From Bin87 sp965219925 (GTDB lineage Bacteria > Chloroflexota > Dehalococcoidia > Lucifugimonadales > UBA3495): a DNA stretch of 64,000 nt. Of this stretch, positions 49,045-57,981 are shown one piece after another (position 1 is the first letter of the stretch; each line of letters begins with the position of its first letter). The DNA lies in NCBI GenBank assembly GCA_965219925.1, contig OZ244795.1, positions 3,348,001-3,412,000 on the forward strand, read 5' to 3'. The notes under the pieces were generated by a model. It was not told the origin of the DNA. It saw only the letters and a list, made by a program, of their open reading frames with translations, and made no database searches. Position numbers and translations under genes: made by a program.

Positions 49045-50336
49045 CTCGGATGCTTGCTGAGCATGATGAAGCCGTTACTGTCGGGTGTATTGCAGCCCGC
49101 CAGGGCAGTTTCGGCCCGCACCGTCACCTGCCGTGGACCCGCTGTCCCCCGAAGCTGCTGAATGCTATCAGCGTAGAGGACGGCGCGGTTGCGCCCCGTT
49201 CCGTTATTTCCGCCACTTGAAAGAAAGGGATGTGGACCTTCGACCCTGATGTCGTCGGCATAGAAGTCGTGGGCCTCTCCCAGCTTAACACCGTGCCACT
49301 GGAAGCCCTCCAGGAATTGCTGCGTGAACGTGAGGTAGCCGTCGTACGGGTTGAATATATCAACATCCTCAGGACCCAACCCGGAACCCTCCCACATCTT
49401 CCGTGCCAGGCTGGCGACCGCCTCCTGATGCTCCTCCAGAGTTGCCATGGTGCTCCTGCCCCGGCCATTGTTCTGGGCATGGTTAAGGACGTAGACCGGC
49501 TTTTGCCTCAGGTCCTTGGCACGCTCAGCGGTGGTGAAGATGAAGGCCGCGCAGGTATTGACCGGCCTGTCACAATCATATATCACCAGCGGTTCCTCGA
49601 TCACACGCCCGTTCAAGTAGTCCTCAGGGGTGAGCTGATACGGCTCGTGCAGAGCGTAGTACCCCCAGGGAGTCATCAGGCCGTTTCTGCGCAAGTTCAA
49701 ACAGAGAGGGGCCAGCCCGTCGTGGGACTTGCCGTATTTTTTGCAGTACTGCAGGAAGATCACCAGATTGTTGAACATGGCGCCACTCTGATAACCCCAC
49801 GGGAGAGAAAAGGCGCTATTTCCGGGGGCCTCCTGATTGATATTCTGTGGATTGTTATGCCCGTACCGGCCCTCGAGGTTAACCATTGGGTACCATACCA
49901 GGACGGTTTCACATAGACCGTCCCCGACCGCCTGAGCGGCCAGGCCCATCATCGGGCCGATATAGGGTGCATCGGATTTGAGATACTTCACGTTCTTCAA
50001 CCCCAACTCCCTCTGTATCCACTCCGCCGAAGCATAGGTCAGGCCGTCTTCGGTGTCGTAGGGCGGGTCAAAATAAGGGCGAGGCGCCCAGGTCTGCTCC
50101 GCTCGGGTCTCCGGGCTGGTGATAAGCCCATCAATGTCGTCCAGCGACAGGCCCGCGTCCGCAATCGCCTTCAGACATGCCTCCTTGCTCAAGCCGCCGC
50201 AGCTCCTGTCCAGGGCCACACCGTCCCAGCGCCGGTCCATATGGGACTGACCCCAACCGACAACGGCAACCTTGCCGCGGTGCTCCCAGATTCCCATACC
50301 TTCCCGATTTCTCATCCAACTCGTGTCACTAACCAT
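49041..50336 (-). CDS. Thiolase-like acyl-CoA protein (SCP2/Ltp2 type)
   Basis: The 431-residue protein starts KVAVVGWGQSHMDRRWDGVA, the usual start of thiolase-like lipid-transfer enzymes. It keeps the fold (LIDDIDGLITSP-like LSLDDIDGLITSPETRAEQT, GLAAQAVGDGLCETVLVWYP, SGLGPEDVDIFNPYDGYLTF). The catalytic cysteine region of true thiolases is not conserved as 'CSSG'. The motif SSGGNNGTGRNRAV replaces the normal GGGIARGHPxGATG with a related Gly-rich loop. With the adjacent DUF35 partner this resembles the Ltp2/ChsH2 aldolase pair of steroid side-chain degradation, so a retro-aldol or thiolase-like step is plausible. GGGAGC precedes the start. Confidence 0.85.
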   Translation of the reverse strand: MVSDTSWMRNREGMGIWEHRGKVAVVGWGQSHMDRRWDGVALDRSCGGLSKEACLKAIADAGLSLDDIDGLITSPETRAEQTWAPRPYFDPPYDTEDGLTYASAEWIQRELGLKNVKYLKSDAPYIGPMMGLAAQAVGDGLCETVLVWYPMVNLEGRYGHNNPQNINQEAPGNSAFSLPWGYQSGAMFNNLVIFLQYCKKYGKSHDGLAPLCLNLRRNGLMTPWGYYALHEPYQLTPEDYLNGRVIEEPLVIYDCDRPVNTCAAFIFTTAERAKDLRQKPVYVLNHAQNNGRGRSTMATLEEHQEAVASLARKMWEGSGLGPEDVDIFNPYDGYLTFTQQFLEGFQWHGVKLGEAHDFYADDIRVEGPHPFLSSGGNNGTGRNRAVLYADSIQQLRGTAGPRQVTVRAETALAGCNTPDSNGFIMLSKHPS

Positions 50337-50391
50337 CTCAGCTCCCTTATGCCCTCTGCGCTATTGACCGTGTCCGTAGGATCCAAGTGGA

Positions 50392-50820
50392 CTAGGTGAG
50401 CACCCGCCACTCGTGGACCAACTGGCCGGTACTCGTTTGTTCAAATATCAGTTCCACCGGGGCTCCAACGGGGACCTCTCCCGGCGGGGTACCCGGAAGG
50501 TTGGACAAGAAGTTGATGCCGGGGTCCTCGTCCAGGGTTATCACCGCAAAGTTGATGGGCTGCGCCGACCGGAATCCCCTGATGCGGGAGTCGCGTATCA
50601 CCATGTACACGTCAATGTGTCCCTTGCCTTGCACCTCTTTCCACTCCAGATTGTCGGCCGAGCCACATTCGTTGCATCGCTGGGTGGGCGGATAATGCAG
50701 CCTCGCGCAGGCGGTGCAGTTCTGCAACACCAACCGCCGCTCGTTACAGGCATCCCAGAAGGGCCTGGTCAGATCATCGGGAACCGGGACCGGTCTCTCT
50801 AGCCCTGGAATCGTTGACAT
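50392..50820 (-). CDS. DUF35 zinc-ribbon/OB-fold acyl-CoA-binding protein
   Basis: The start at 50820 is preceded by GGAGGGGA. The 142-residue protein has a zinc ribbon with C35, C38, C49 and C52 (LQNCTACARLHYPPTQRCNE) and an OB-fold (GHIDVYMVIRDSRIRGF, NFAVITLDEDPGINFLSNLP, VGAPVELIFEQTSTG). DUF35 proteins form complexes with thiolase-like or MaoC-like partners and position acyl-CoA substrates, as ChsH2 does. It lies 55 bases upstream of the thiolase-like gene on the same strand. Confidence 0.9.
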   Translation of the reverse strand: MSTIPGLERPVPVPDDLTRPFWDACNERRLVLQNCTACARLHYPPTQRCNECGSADNLEWKEVQGKGHIDVYMVIRDSRIRGFRSAQPINFAVITLDEDPGINFLSNLPGTPPGEVPVGAPVELIFEQTSTGQLVHEWRVLT

Positions 50821-50963
50821 GGTTCTCCCCTCCTGTGGAATCTTGCTCACCGCGCGTTGCCGTTACCGACACAATCTAGCGCGGATTATATGTGGAGTAT
50901 TTCTACTGGTCAAAGTTGTTTGTCACGCATAGTTAAATTCCCCTATGTCCCCACCACAGTCCC

Positions 50964-51107
50964 CAGTGCCTTTCAGTTCTTCTCGATTTCCTCGATTTCG
51001 ACATTCTGGCGCAAGCCGAAATCCAGCACCCTGTGCAGTAAAGACATTCTGGATTCCCGCTTTCGCGGGAAAGACGGAGTAAATCTTTGAGAACTGAAAG
51101 GCCCTGG
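50964..51107. repeat. Composite inverted repeat: GGGCCTTTCAGTTCTC arms around a TTCCCGCTTTCGCGGGAA core
   Basis: The left arm AGTGCCTTTCAGTTCTTC and right arm GAGAACTGAAAGGCCCTGG are complementary with small changes. The core is GGATTCCCGCTTTCGCGGGAA, the same type as at about 740. The right arm ends two bases before the stop codon of the permease gene. Confidence 0.8.
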
Positions 51108-51108
51108 G

Positions 51109-51981
51109 TCAGACCCGGCGGAGCTTCGGGTCCAGGTAGTCGCGCAGCCAGTCGCCGAGGAAGTTGAACGCCATCACCACTATGGTTATTGCCACTCCGG
51201 GGAAAAGGGCCAACCACCACATATCCAGGATGACGTTACGCCCCTCGGCTACCATGATGCCCCAGGCCGGCGACCCCGGGGCCAATCCCAACCCCAGGAA
51301 ACTCAGGGAGGCTTCAAGCAGAATCACCTGTCCCACCTGAATGCTGGTCAGCACCATCAAAGTATTGACCACGTTGGGGAAAACATGCCGGATAATGACT
51401 ACCGGAGGGCTGACCCCGGCGATTTTGGCCAGAATTACGTAGTCTCGTTCCCTGATGCTCAGGGTATCACCCCGTATCATCCGCGCGAACCTGGCCCACA
51501 CGGTGACTGCCACCGCGATGATGATATTCTCCGTGCCCTGGCCCAGCAGTACCACGATGACCAAGGCTACCAGGATAGTAGGGAATCCCATCACGGCGTC
51601 GGCGATACGCATGATGACTGCGCCAATCACGCCCCCCAGGTATCCGGAAATCAGTCCCAGAACGGTGCCCACGATGGCCCCGGTAGCCAGGGCTACCAGG
51701 CTGATGTAAACAGTGGTTCGGGCACCGAAGATCATCCGAGTCAACATATCCCGGCCCAGGATGTCGGTACCCAGCAGGTACTCGCTGTTCTGACCCGGGG
51801 GGATGCGGCTGTTGATGATGTCCTTGTCGTTGGGGTCGTGAGGGGACAACTGCGGCGCTAACGCAGAGCACACCAGCAGAATGGCCAGGATCACTATGGG
51901 AATCCAGGGCAGCTTGGACCTGCTGATCCGCTGTTGTAGTTGACCGAGTCGACTTTCTTTGGTTACTGCCGTACGCGCCAT
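51109..51981 (-). CDS. Peptide-type ABC transporter permease, DppC-like
   Basis: The 290-residue protein has an N-terminal cytoplasmic segment, the first membrane helix (LPWIPIVILAILLVCSALAP) and the typical DppC loop LLGTDILGRDMLTRMIFGAR. Several further helices follow, and the EAA loop is in EASLSFLGLGLAPGSPAWGI. These are hallmarks of the C permease of oligopeptide/dipeptide/nickel transporters. It lies 18 bases downstream of the B permease gene. The ATPase subunits are not in the window and may be shared from elsewhere. Confidence 0.93.
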   Translation of the reverse strand: MARTAVTKESRLGQLQQRISRSKLPWIPIVILAILLVCSALAPQLSPHDPNDKDIINSRIPPGQNSEYLLGTDILGRDMLTRMIFGARTTVYISLVALATGAIVGTVLGLISGYLGGVIGAVIMRIADAVMGFPTILVALVIVVLLGQGTENIIIAVAVTVWARFARMIRGDTLSIRERDYVILAKIAGVSPPVVIIRHVFPNVVNTLMVLTSIQVGQVILLEASLSFLGLGLAPGSPAWGIMVAEGRNVILDMWWLALFPGVAITIVVMAFNFLGDWLRDYLDPKLRRV

Positions 51982-51999
51982 TTCCAGTTCTCCCTCGCT

Positions 52000-52917
52000 T
52001 TACTCGATCCTGATTCTCGGGTCCACGTACACATAGAGGATGTCCACCAAAAGGGATGTGATTATGAAGAAGAAACCCGAGGTGAGCACGGTGGCTTCTA
52101 CGATGGGGAAATTGCGCTGCGCCACTCCCTCCAGCATCAAGCGCCCCACGCCGGGCCAGGCGAACACGACCTCCACCACAATGGCCCCATTGAGCAGCCC
52201 CGCCAGGCTGATGCCTCCGAAGGTTATCAGGGGAATCAGGGCGTTTCTCAGGGCATGTTTCCAGATGACCAACTTCTCCGTCAGTCCCTTGACCCGGGCG
52301 AACTTGACAAACTCGCTGTCCAGCACCTCCAGCATGCTCGAGCGCGCCAAACGCATCATGCCGGCCATTATGGACCAAGCCAGCACGAAGGCCGGCAGCA
52401 CGAAGTGGTCCGGCCCTCCCCGGCCGTAGGTCGGCAACCATTGGAGGATAGCGCCAAACAGCAGGATGAGCATGATGGCTACCCAGAATTGCGGAGCGCC
52501 GATGCCGGCGATGGCAAACAGTTTGCAGGCCTTGTCCAGAATCGAGTCCCGCTTAACCGCGGACAGGATGCCCAGGGGCACCCCCATCGCTATCGCCAGG
52601 AGCATTCCCACCGCCGCTAACTGGAGGGTGGCGGGAATTCGCTCCAGCAGCACGTCCCGGGCCGGACGCCGGGTGGTGATGGACTGGCCAAAGTCGCCCT
52701 GCACCGCTTTAAGGAGAAAGGTGCCGTACTGAACGAGGATCGGTCGGTCCAGGCCCAGGTTCTCCCGAAGCTGTTCGTAGTCGGCGGTGGTCGCCTCCGG
52801 CGGCAACAGCAACAGGGCCGGATCACCGGACAGGTGGACGCTCATAAAGACGATCAGACTGAGGACGAGCAGGGCGAGCAGCCCCTGGAATACCCTGAAC
52901 AGTATGTAACGCTGCAT
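52000..52917 (-). CDS. Peptide-type ABC transporter permease, DppB-like
   Basis: The 305-residue protein starts MQRYILFRVFQGLLALLVLS with HLSGDPALLLLPPEATTADY, the usual DppB beginning. It continues with FGQSITTRRPARDVLLERIP and the EAA loop KGLTEKLVIWKHALRNALIP. Six membrane helices are predicted by eye. It is followed at 18 bases by the C permease. The upstream binding-protein genes complete the import system, except for the missing ATPases. The substrate could be peptides, a glycopeptide or another solute. Confidence 0.94.
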   Translation of the reverse strand: MQRYILFRVFQGLLALLVLSLIVFMSVHLSGDPALLLLPPEATTADYEQLRENLGLDRPILVQYGTFLLKAVQGDFGQSITTRRPARDVLLERIPATLQLAAVGMLLAIAMGVPLGILSAVKRDSILDKACKLFAIAGIGAPQFWVAIMLILLFGAILQWLPTYGRGGPDHFVLPAFVLAWSIMAGMMRLARSSMLEVLDSEFVKFARVKGLTEKLVIWKHALRNALIPLITFGGISLAGLLNGAIVVEVVFAWPGVGRLMLEGVAQRNFPIVEATVLTSGFFFIITSLLVDILYVYVDPRIRIE

Positions 52918-53128
52918 GTGCTTCTCTTACCTTTGTTGTATATCCAATCCTTCGCCGGCCCCACCGTACGTTGGGCCAGGCCGGCGCTCAGGGAACGACC
53001 TGAGTCTACCAACCATCGGCATGGGTCCCGCTCGTCAACTTGGTTGTCCCGGGATCCACTGGCGTGGATCCCGGGACCATCGGAGTCGCTAACAACCTTG
53101 CCGCCGATGGCCGGTGGAGGTGTCAGTC

Positions 53129-54901
53129 CTACTGATTCAGGGTCACCGTCCACAGGGCCGTGGGATACGGTCCCAGGGGCCAGGGCTGATAGGTATTGAT
53201 GCGCTCGCTCAAGCCGAGGGGCAGGTTGGTGTAGATGGTGCTGAAGGAATAGTGTTCCTCCCAAGAGGCCAGGTACATCTTGTTGTAGGCGTCGTGGCGT
53301 AGGGCCGGGTCCATCACCGATAGCCCTTCGTCCGCTACCCTGACCAGCTCAGGGTCCTCCGACTGGCGCAGGCTGGAGTCCAGGTAGTGCATGCTGCGTA
53401 CCAGGCTGCCGCCGTCCCAGCGGCCCTCGTTGCTGCGGAAGTAAACGTGGCCATCCAGTTCACGGTTGCGCACCCGCTCCCGGATACTGACGTTCTGGCC
53501 CGCTTCCACCGTCACGTCGAGCCCCAGATTATCCTGCCACATCTGGGCTATCAGCTCAGCGTGTTCCACCATGAATGGCGTATCGCTGGCCTGCCAGGTA
53601 TAGAGGGTGAAGGGAGGATAACCCTCGCCACCGGCGTAACCGGCCTCGGCCAGTAGCTCCCTGGCCCGCTCCGGGTCGTAGGGGGTGGCGTCCAATTCCG
53701 GGCTGTAGCCCAGGGTGCTGGGGGTCACCGCCTCGAAGCCAGCCAAGCCGGCCCCTTCGGTGCCGCCGTAGAGATTGTCCCGTATCAGCTCCTTGTCGAT
53801 GGCGTAGTCCAGTGCATAGCGCACCCGCTTGTCGTTACAGGGAAGGCCCGGTATCCAGCATCCAATGGGGCGTACCTGGGTGTAGGATCCTTCCTCGATC
53901 CAGACGTACCGACCACCGGCAGCCTCCACCCTCGGCCTCGACTGGAGGGTCACTTCAACGATGTCGGCCTCTCCGGCGATCAGGGCGGCAACCCTGGTGG
54001 ACTCCTCGGGCACCAGCCGCATATCCAGTGTCTTGAACTTCATGCGCCGGTCTTCGGGGAAACCGTTGTCCGGGTTGTAGTAGTAGTCCGGGAATTGCTC
54101 GAACAGCAACTGCTCAGACCGCTTGAATTCAACCAGCCGGAAGGGACCGGCGCCGATGGGAGCGTCGGCGTAGGCCTCCTCGCCCACCTCTTCATGATAC
54201 TTCTGAGGCAAGATCGAGCCGCCGTCGGAGGAGGACTGCAGAGCGGAATAGGTGAAGGGGAAGGACGACGAGAGCTTGTTATGGGTGACCTCAATGGTCT
54301 CCGGCCCGGTGATTTCGATTCTATCCGTCAAGCGGGACCAGTTGATGGCGCCGGTGCTGGTTGCCTCGTCTTCGGCCGCCTTGCCGAAGTAACGCTCGAA
54401 GCTGAATTCGACGTCGTTGATGGTTACCGGGTCCCCGTTGTGGAAAGTCGCCGGGCTGTCGGCTGGAATGGTCATGATCCAGGTGAACCCATCCTCAGAA
54501 ACTTCCCAGGCCGAGGCTATGCCCGGGACCATCTGGGTATCATGGTTGCCCTCAACCAACAGGGCGTGCAGAGCGCGCTGGTAGGTGGTTTCCCCCAGGC
54601 CCAGGGTGTACCTTGGCTCAAAAGCCTCAGTACCGAACACCGTCTGCATTATGGTCACTGTGCCGGACACTTCCGCTGATGACGGGGGAGCCGCCGTTGC
54701 CTCGGCAGCCACGGTGGCGGCCGGGGCGCTGGAAGCATCGGATACTGGCGCAGCCGGAACCGTGGTCGCTGCCGGAGCCGTGGTCGCTGCGGCCGGAGCC
54801 GCAGGTGTTGCCCCTCCGCCACAAGCCGCTATAATCAAGGTGCAAATGCCCAGGAGAGCAACCAACCAGATGTTGGAATGAAACCTCTTCCGGATATGCA
54901 T
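53129..54901 (-). CDS. Extracellular solute-binding protein (family 5), lipoprotein
   Basis: The 590-residue protein has a lipoprotein signal (IWLVALLGICTLIIAAC) followed by a long Ala/Pro/Thr linker. The binding domain contains TWIMTIPADSPATFHNGDPV and VTINDVEFSFERYFGKA, the family-5 core. It also holds the DKRVRYALDYAIDKELIRDN hinge and LGYSPELDATPYDPERAREL. These define the DppA/OppA group that delivers substrate to DppB/DppC. It lies 211 bases upstream of the B permease. A closely related second binding protein is encoded at 55430-57160. Confidence 0.94.
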   Translation of the reverse strand: MHIRKRFHSNIWLVALLGICTLIIAACGGGATPAAPAAATTAPAATTVPAAPVSDASSAPAATVAAEATAAPPSSAEVSGTVTIMQTVFGTEAFEPRYTLGLGETTYQRALHALLVEGNHDTQMVPGIASAWEVSEDGFTWIMTIPADSPATFHNGDPVTINDVEFSFERYFGKAAEDEATSTGAINWSRLTDRIEITGPETIEVTHNKLSSSFPFTYSALQSSSDGGSILPQKYHEEVGEEAYADAPIGAGPFRLVEFKRSEQLLFEQFPDYYYNPDNGFPEDRRMKFKTLDMRLVPEESTRVAALIAGEADIVEVTLQSRPRVEAAGGRYVWIEEGSYTQVRPIGCWIPGLPCNDKRVRYALDYAIDKELIRDNLYGGTEGAGLAGFEAVTPSTLGYSPELDATPYDPERARELLAEAGYAGGEGYPPFTLYTWQASDTPFMVEHAELIAQMWQDNLGLDVTVEAGQNVSIRERVRNRELDGHVYFRSNEGRWDGGSLVRSMHYLDSSLRQSEDPELVRVADEGLSVMDPALRHDAYNKMYLASWEEHYSFSTIYTNLPLGLSERINTYQPWPLGPYPTALWTVTLNQ

Positions 54902-54948
54902 AGTAGTTCCTCCCTTGTGTCAGTTTTGACCGATCAGGATGCCTTAAT

Positions 54949-55179
54949 ATGACGTGGCTATATGTCGCCTCCGGGCTATTGGGGGCAGTGCTGCCAATTG
55001 TCTGGGTCTATCTGACCCACCTTCCACTAGCCGTGCCTGGAGCGTTTATCGATTTAGGGCTGTTAATGTTCTCCTTCGGCCTGGCATTGTTATTCATACC
55101 CATTGGAGTGGTGGTCGGCATCGCAGCGGCCGGCCTGCTTCATACTGGCTGGAACTTGACCTGCCGCCTTTCACGGTGA
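54949..55179 (+). CDS. Small two-span membrane protein
   Basis: A 76-residue protein with two membrane helices: LYVASGLLGAVLPIVWVYLT and a second one from residue about 35 (LLMFSFGLALLFIPIGVVVG). A weak AGGA lies 11 bases before ATG. It is divergent from the flanking binding-protein genes. No family is recognised, and coding status is supported only by the hydrophobic pattern and an adequate start. Confidence 0.45.
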   Translation: MTWLYVASGLLGAVLPIVWVYLTHLPLAVPGAFIDLGLLMFSFGLALLFIPIGVVVGIAAAGLLHTGWNLTCRLSR

Positions 55180-55429
55180 CCGGTCTCCAAGCCAGCCGGA
55201 AACCGAAAATCCTTGGTAGCATGTTTGGAGCCGATTGTACACCTATTCCGCCGGGCCCTCGGGATATCGAAAACCTTCTGACCGGCATCCCACTAGTGGG
55301 ATTAGGGTTCTTCGGTCGTGACCCCAATGCCAGAGTAGAGATGGCAGGCTGCCCGCCTGTGACCGGGCGGGCAGCCGCAAAACCACCTAACAACAGCTAT
55401 GCGGCGGTGATGGCTGTTGGGACTGTGGG

Positions 55430-57160
55430 CTACTTCAGCGTCACCGTCCAGAGAGCGCTGGCATAGGGGCCCAGAGGCCACGGTTCCCAGGTGGCGATGC
55501 GTTCGCTGACGGCCCAGGGCAGGTTGACGTATATGGGGCTCCAGTAATAGTGCTCTTCCCAGATGGCGCGGTAGGCCCGGTTGTAGGCATCTTGCCGCAG
55601 GGCCGGGTCCAACACCGCCAGGGCTTCGTTGACAATGGCGAACAACTCCGGAGATTCCATCAACCGGCCGGGGTTCTCCGGGTCGGTGGCGCCGCGCATC
55701 AGGCTCCCACCATCAAACCTGGCCTCGTTGCTGCGGAAGTACACGTCGCCGTCCAGTTCTCGGTCTCTGGCCTGTTGCCGGACGGAGGTGGGATCGCCCA
55801 CAATCACCGTAACATCAAGACCAAGATTGTCCTTCCACATCTCGGCTATTAACTCGGCCTGCTCGGGTTGAAGCGGCACGTCGCCGCCGTTCCAGGTATG
55901 CATCTTGAAGGGAGGGAAACCTTCGCCGCCGGGGAAACCAGCCTCAGCCAGGAGAGCCTTGGCCTGATCTGGGTCGAAGGGAAGGGAATCGAGTTCAGGG
56001 CTGTAACCCAAGGCGTTGGGAGTGGCAGCCTCGAATCCGCCTACCTCGGCGACCTCGGTGCCGCCATAGAGCTCGTCCCGGATCAATTCTTTGTCGACGG
56101 CATAATCCAGGGCGTAACGCACCCGCTTGTCGCTACAGGGAAGTTCCGGCTTCCAGCAGCCCATGGGCCTGACCTGGGAGTAGGAGGCTTCGGGGATGAA
56201 GACCAAGCGGCCTCCCGCAGACTCTACCTGGCTGCGGGCGTTCAGGCTGGCTTCGGTCATATCCGCCTGGCCGGCTCGCAGCGCTGAAATCCTGGTGGAT
56301 TCTTCGGTCACCAACCGCACGTCCATGGTCTGGAACTTCATTCTGCGGTCTTCGTGGAAGCCGTTATCCGGCGTGAAGTAATAGTCGTCGAAACGCTCGA
56401 AGAGCATTTGCTCTGATGGCTTGAAATCAACCACCATGAGGGGGCCGGCGCCCACCGGCTTGGCCTCCCATTCCTGCTTGCCTCCCACCGATTCCCAGTA
56501 GTTCTTCGGCAGGACGGCACCGTGGGAGTCGGATGAATGAAGCTGCGACAACAGGAAGGGATAGGTGGCGTTGGGTTCGGTCTGGGTTACCACTATGGTG
56601 TTAGGACCGGTAATCTCCTGACTCACCGTTCTCTTGGATTGCTGGATGAAAACCCCGTGGATGGCGCCCTCAGCCGCCTCGGGGCCATGGTGCCGGTCCA
56701 GGGTGAATTGAATATCGTCAATGGTCAGGTCGTCGCCGTTGTGGAATTTGACGCCGTTGCGAATGGTCCAAGTCCACTGGAGGCCGTCCTCCGACAGTTC
56801 CCACTTTTCGGCGATACCCGGGATCATTTCGGTATTCTCGTTACCCGCAATCAGCCACCCGTGCAACATCCGGTGCTGCGTCATTATCTGGCCGGTGGCG
56901 TCCCGGGGTTCAAAAGCCTGGGTGCCCCAGTCGGAGGCCATCAAAGTGACCTTCCCTGAGACCACATCCGACTCGACCTGCGCTGACTCCGCGGGTGCGG
57001 GCACAGCCGTGGCGACATTGGAATCCTGCGTGACCGGAGCCGCCGGGGCCGAGGGTTCGTCGGGGCTGGAACTGGAGCACCCTATAAAAAAGATCAGAGC
57101 AGTGGCAAGTGACGTACAGATTATGACATTACGGCCCGATAGTATTCCGAGATTTGGCAT
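55430..57160 (-). CDS. Second family-5 solute-binding protein, paralogue
   Basis: The 576-residue protein has a lipoprotein signal (NVIICTSLATALIFFIGC) and the same domain order as the 53129-54901 protein. Corresponding stretches are near-identical in pattern: DKRVRYALDYAVDKELIRDE, FEAATPNALGYSPELDSLPF, DPDQAKALLAEAGFPGGEGF and VYFRSNEARFDGGSLM. The two genes are therefore a tandem duplication that has diverged, probably to widen substrate range while using the same permeases. Between the two is only the small divergent ORF at 54949-55179. Confidence 0.94.
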   Translation of the reverse strand: MPNLGILSGRNVIICTSLATALIFFIGCSSSSPDEPSAPAAPVTQDSNVATAVPAPAESAQVESDVVSGKVTLMASDWGTQAFEPRDATGQIMTQHRMLHGWLIAGNENTEMIPGIAEKWELSEDGLQWTWTIRNGVKFHNGDDLTIDDIQFTLDRHHGPEAAEGAIHGVFIQQSKRTVSQEITGPNTIVVTQTEPNATYPFLLSQLHSSDSHGAVLPKNYWESVGGKQEWEAKPVGAGPLMVVDFKPSEQMLFERFDDYYFTPDNGFHEDRRMKFQTMDVRLVTEESTRISALRAGQADMTEASLNARSQVESAGGRLVFIPEASYSQVRPMGCWKPELPCSDKRVRYALDYAVDKELIRDELYGGTEVAEVGGFEAATPNALGYSPELDSLPFDPDQAKALLAEAGFPGGEGFPPFKMHTWNGGDVPLQPEQAELIAEMWKDNLGLDVTVIVGDPTSVRQQARDRELDGDVYFRSNEARFDGGSLMRGATDPENPGRLMESPELFAIVNEALAVLDPALRQDAYNRAYRAIWEEHYYWSPIYVNLPWAVSERIATWEPWPLGPYASALWTVTLK

Positions 57161-57320
57161 ACGTACTCCCGACCTGGGATATTCCCGGCGTTCGTTGTGA
57201 AACGCTATAAGCGCCCAGGATCAGTAAAATGTGACGAGGATATCCTTACAGATTTAAGTATTATCCAGCGCGACTTTACTATGAACCCCCTGATCCGTCA
57301 ATACAATGTACTCGTTCGGT

Positions 57321-57463
57321 CAGGGCCTTTCGGTGTTCTTCATGTCATTGCGAGCGCAGCGTGGCAATCTCGCTACAATGAAGGTGTCTGTGCCCACCAG
57401 TCCGGGTATTCGGCGAGATTGCCACGTCGCTGCGCTCCTCGCAATGACTACCGAAAGGCCCTG
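57321..57463. repeat. Composite inverted repeat: CAGGGCCTTTCGGT arms around a CATTGCGAG core
   Basis: The outer arms CAGGGCCTTTCGGT (57321) and ACCGAAAGGCCCTG (ending 57463) are perfectly complementary. The core is a CATTGCGAGCGCAGCG repeat whose loop (AATGAAGGTGTCTGTGCCCA) differs from the common 45-base loop. Other copies of this core have the GTACCCACTTTG arm instead. Confidence 0.9.
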
Positions 57464-57542
57464 GGCCAATTTCATAGGTGGCGTTCTTCAGGTTCAGGGC
57501 CGCATAAGCCCGTGGGAAAGAAAAAGGATGCTGAAAGTGCGT

Positions 57543-57902
57543 CTAATCCTGGTTCGTCCTCCCGTTAATCCACGGCTCGGTATTTCCGGCATCCATCGAG
57601 ACGAAATGGAACCCCGCGGTCAGGGCAAATTGGCGATCCAACTCCGTATCGCCAATATGGTAGTACTCCTCAGCCGAAAAGCGAGACTTCAGGTCCAAGA
57701 GACCCTGCTTCGTTGAGACAAAACTCACCTCGATGCGGTGTCTGTCCCAAATGGCCTGCTGTACCGGAAGTGGACGGTCAGATGAGCTGCCGATAATGCA
57801 GCCGTGAGCCTGGGCCTTCCTGACCATGCTCATGGTGATAGGCCCAGGCGGGTCTCCTGCTTCCAGGGTTCCATCTATATCGAAACTGACCAGTATTGCC
57901 AA
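57543..57902 (-). CDS. Small HAD-like phosphatase-fold protein
   Basis: A 119-residue protein starting at TTG behind GGGAGG. It begins MAILVSFDIDGTLEAGDPPG, the HAD motif I with both aspartates (DIDGT). A Ser-rich motif II candidate lies in CIIGSSSDRPLPVQQAIW, and motif IV is HIGDTELDRQFALTAGFHFV. It lacks a cap domain and is about half the length of most HAD phosphatases, so it may act on a large substrate or have a binding role. It lies 80 bases upstream of no co-directional gene except the CoA-transferase end. It stands alone. Confidence 0.8.
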   Translation of the reverse strand: MAILVSFDIDGTLEAGDPPGPITMSMVRKAQAHGCIIGSSSDRPLPVQQAIWDRHRIEVSFVSTKQGLLDLKSRFSAEEYYHIGDTELDRQFALTAGFHFVSMDAGNTEPWINGRTNQD

Positions 57903-57981
57903 GTATAACCTCCCTTCGCAAATTGGATTCAGATGAGATTACCAGGTATGGAGCAGATTGACGCATGTTGGGCGTACTGGC

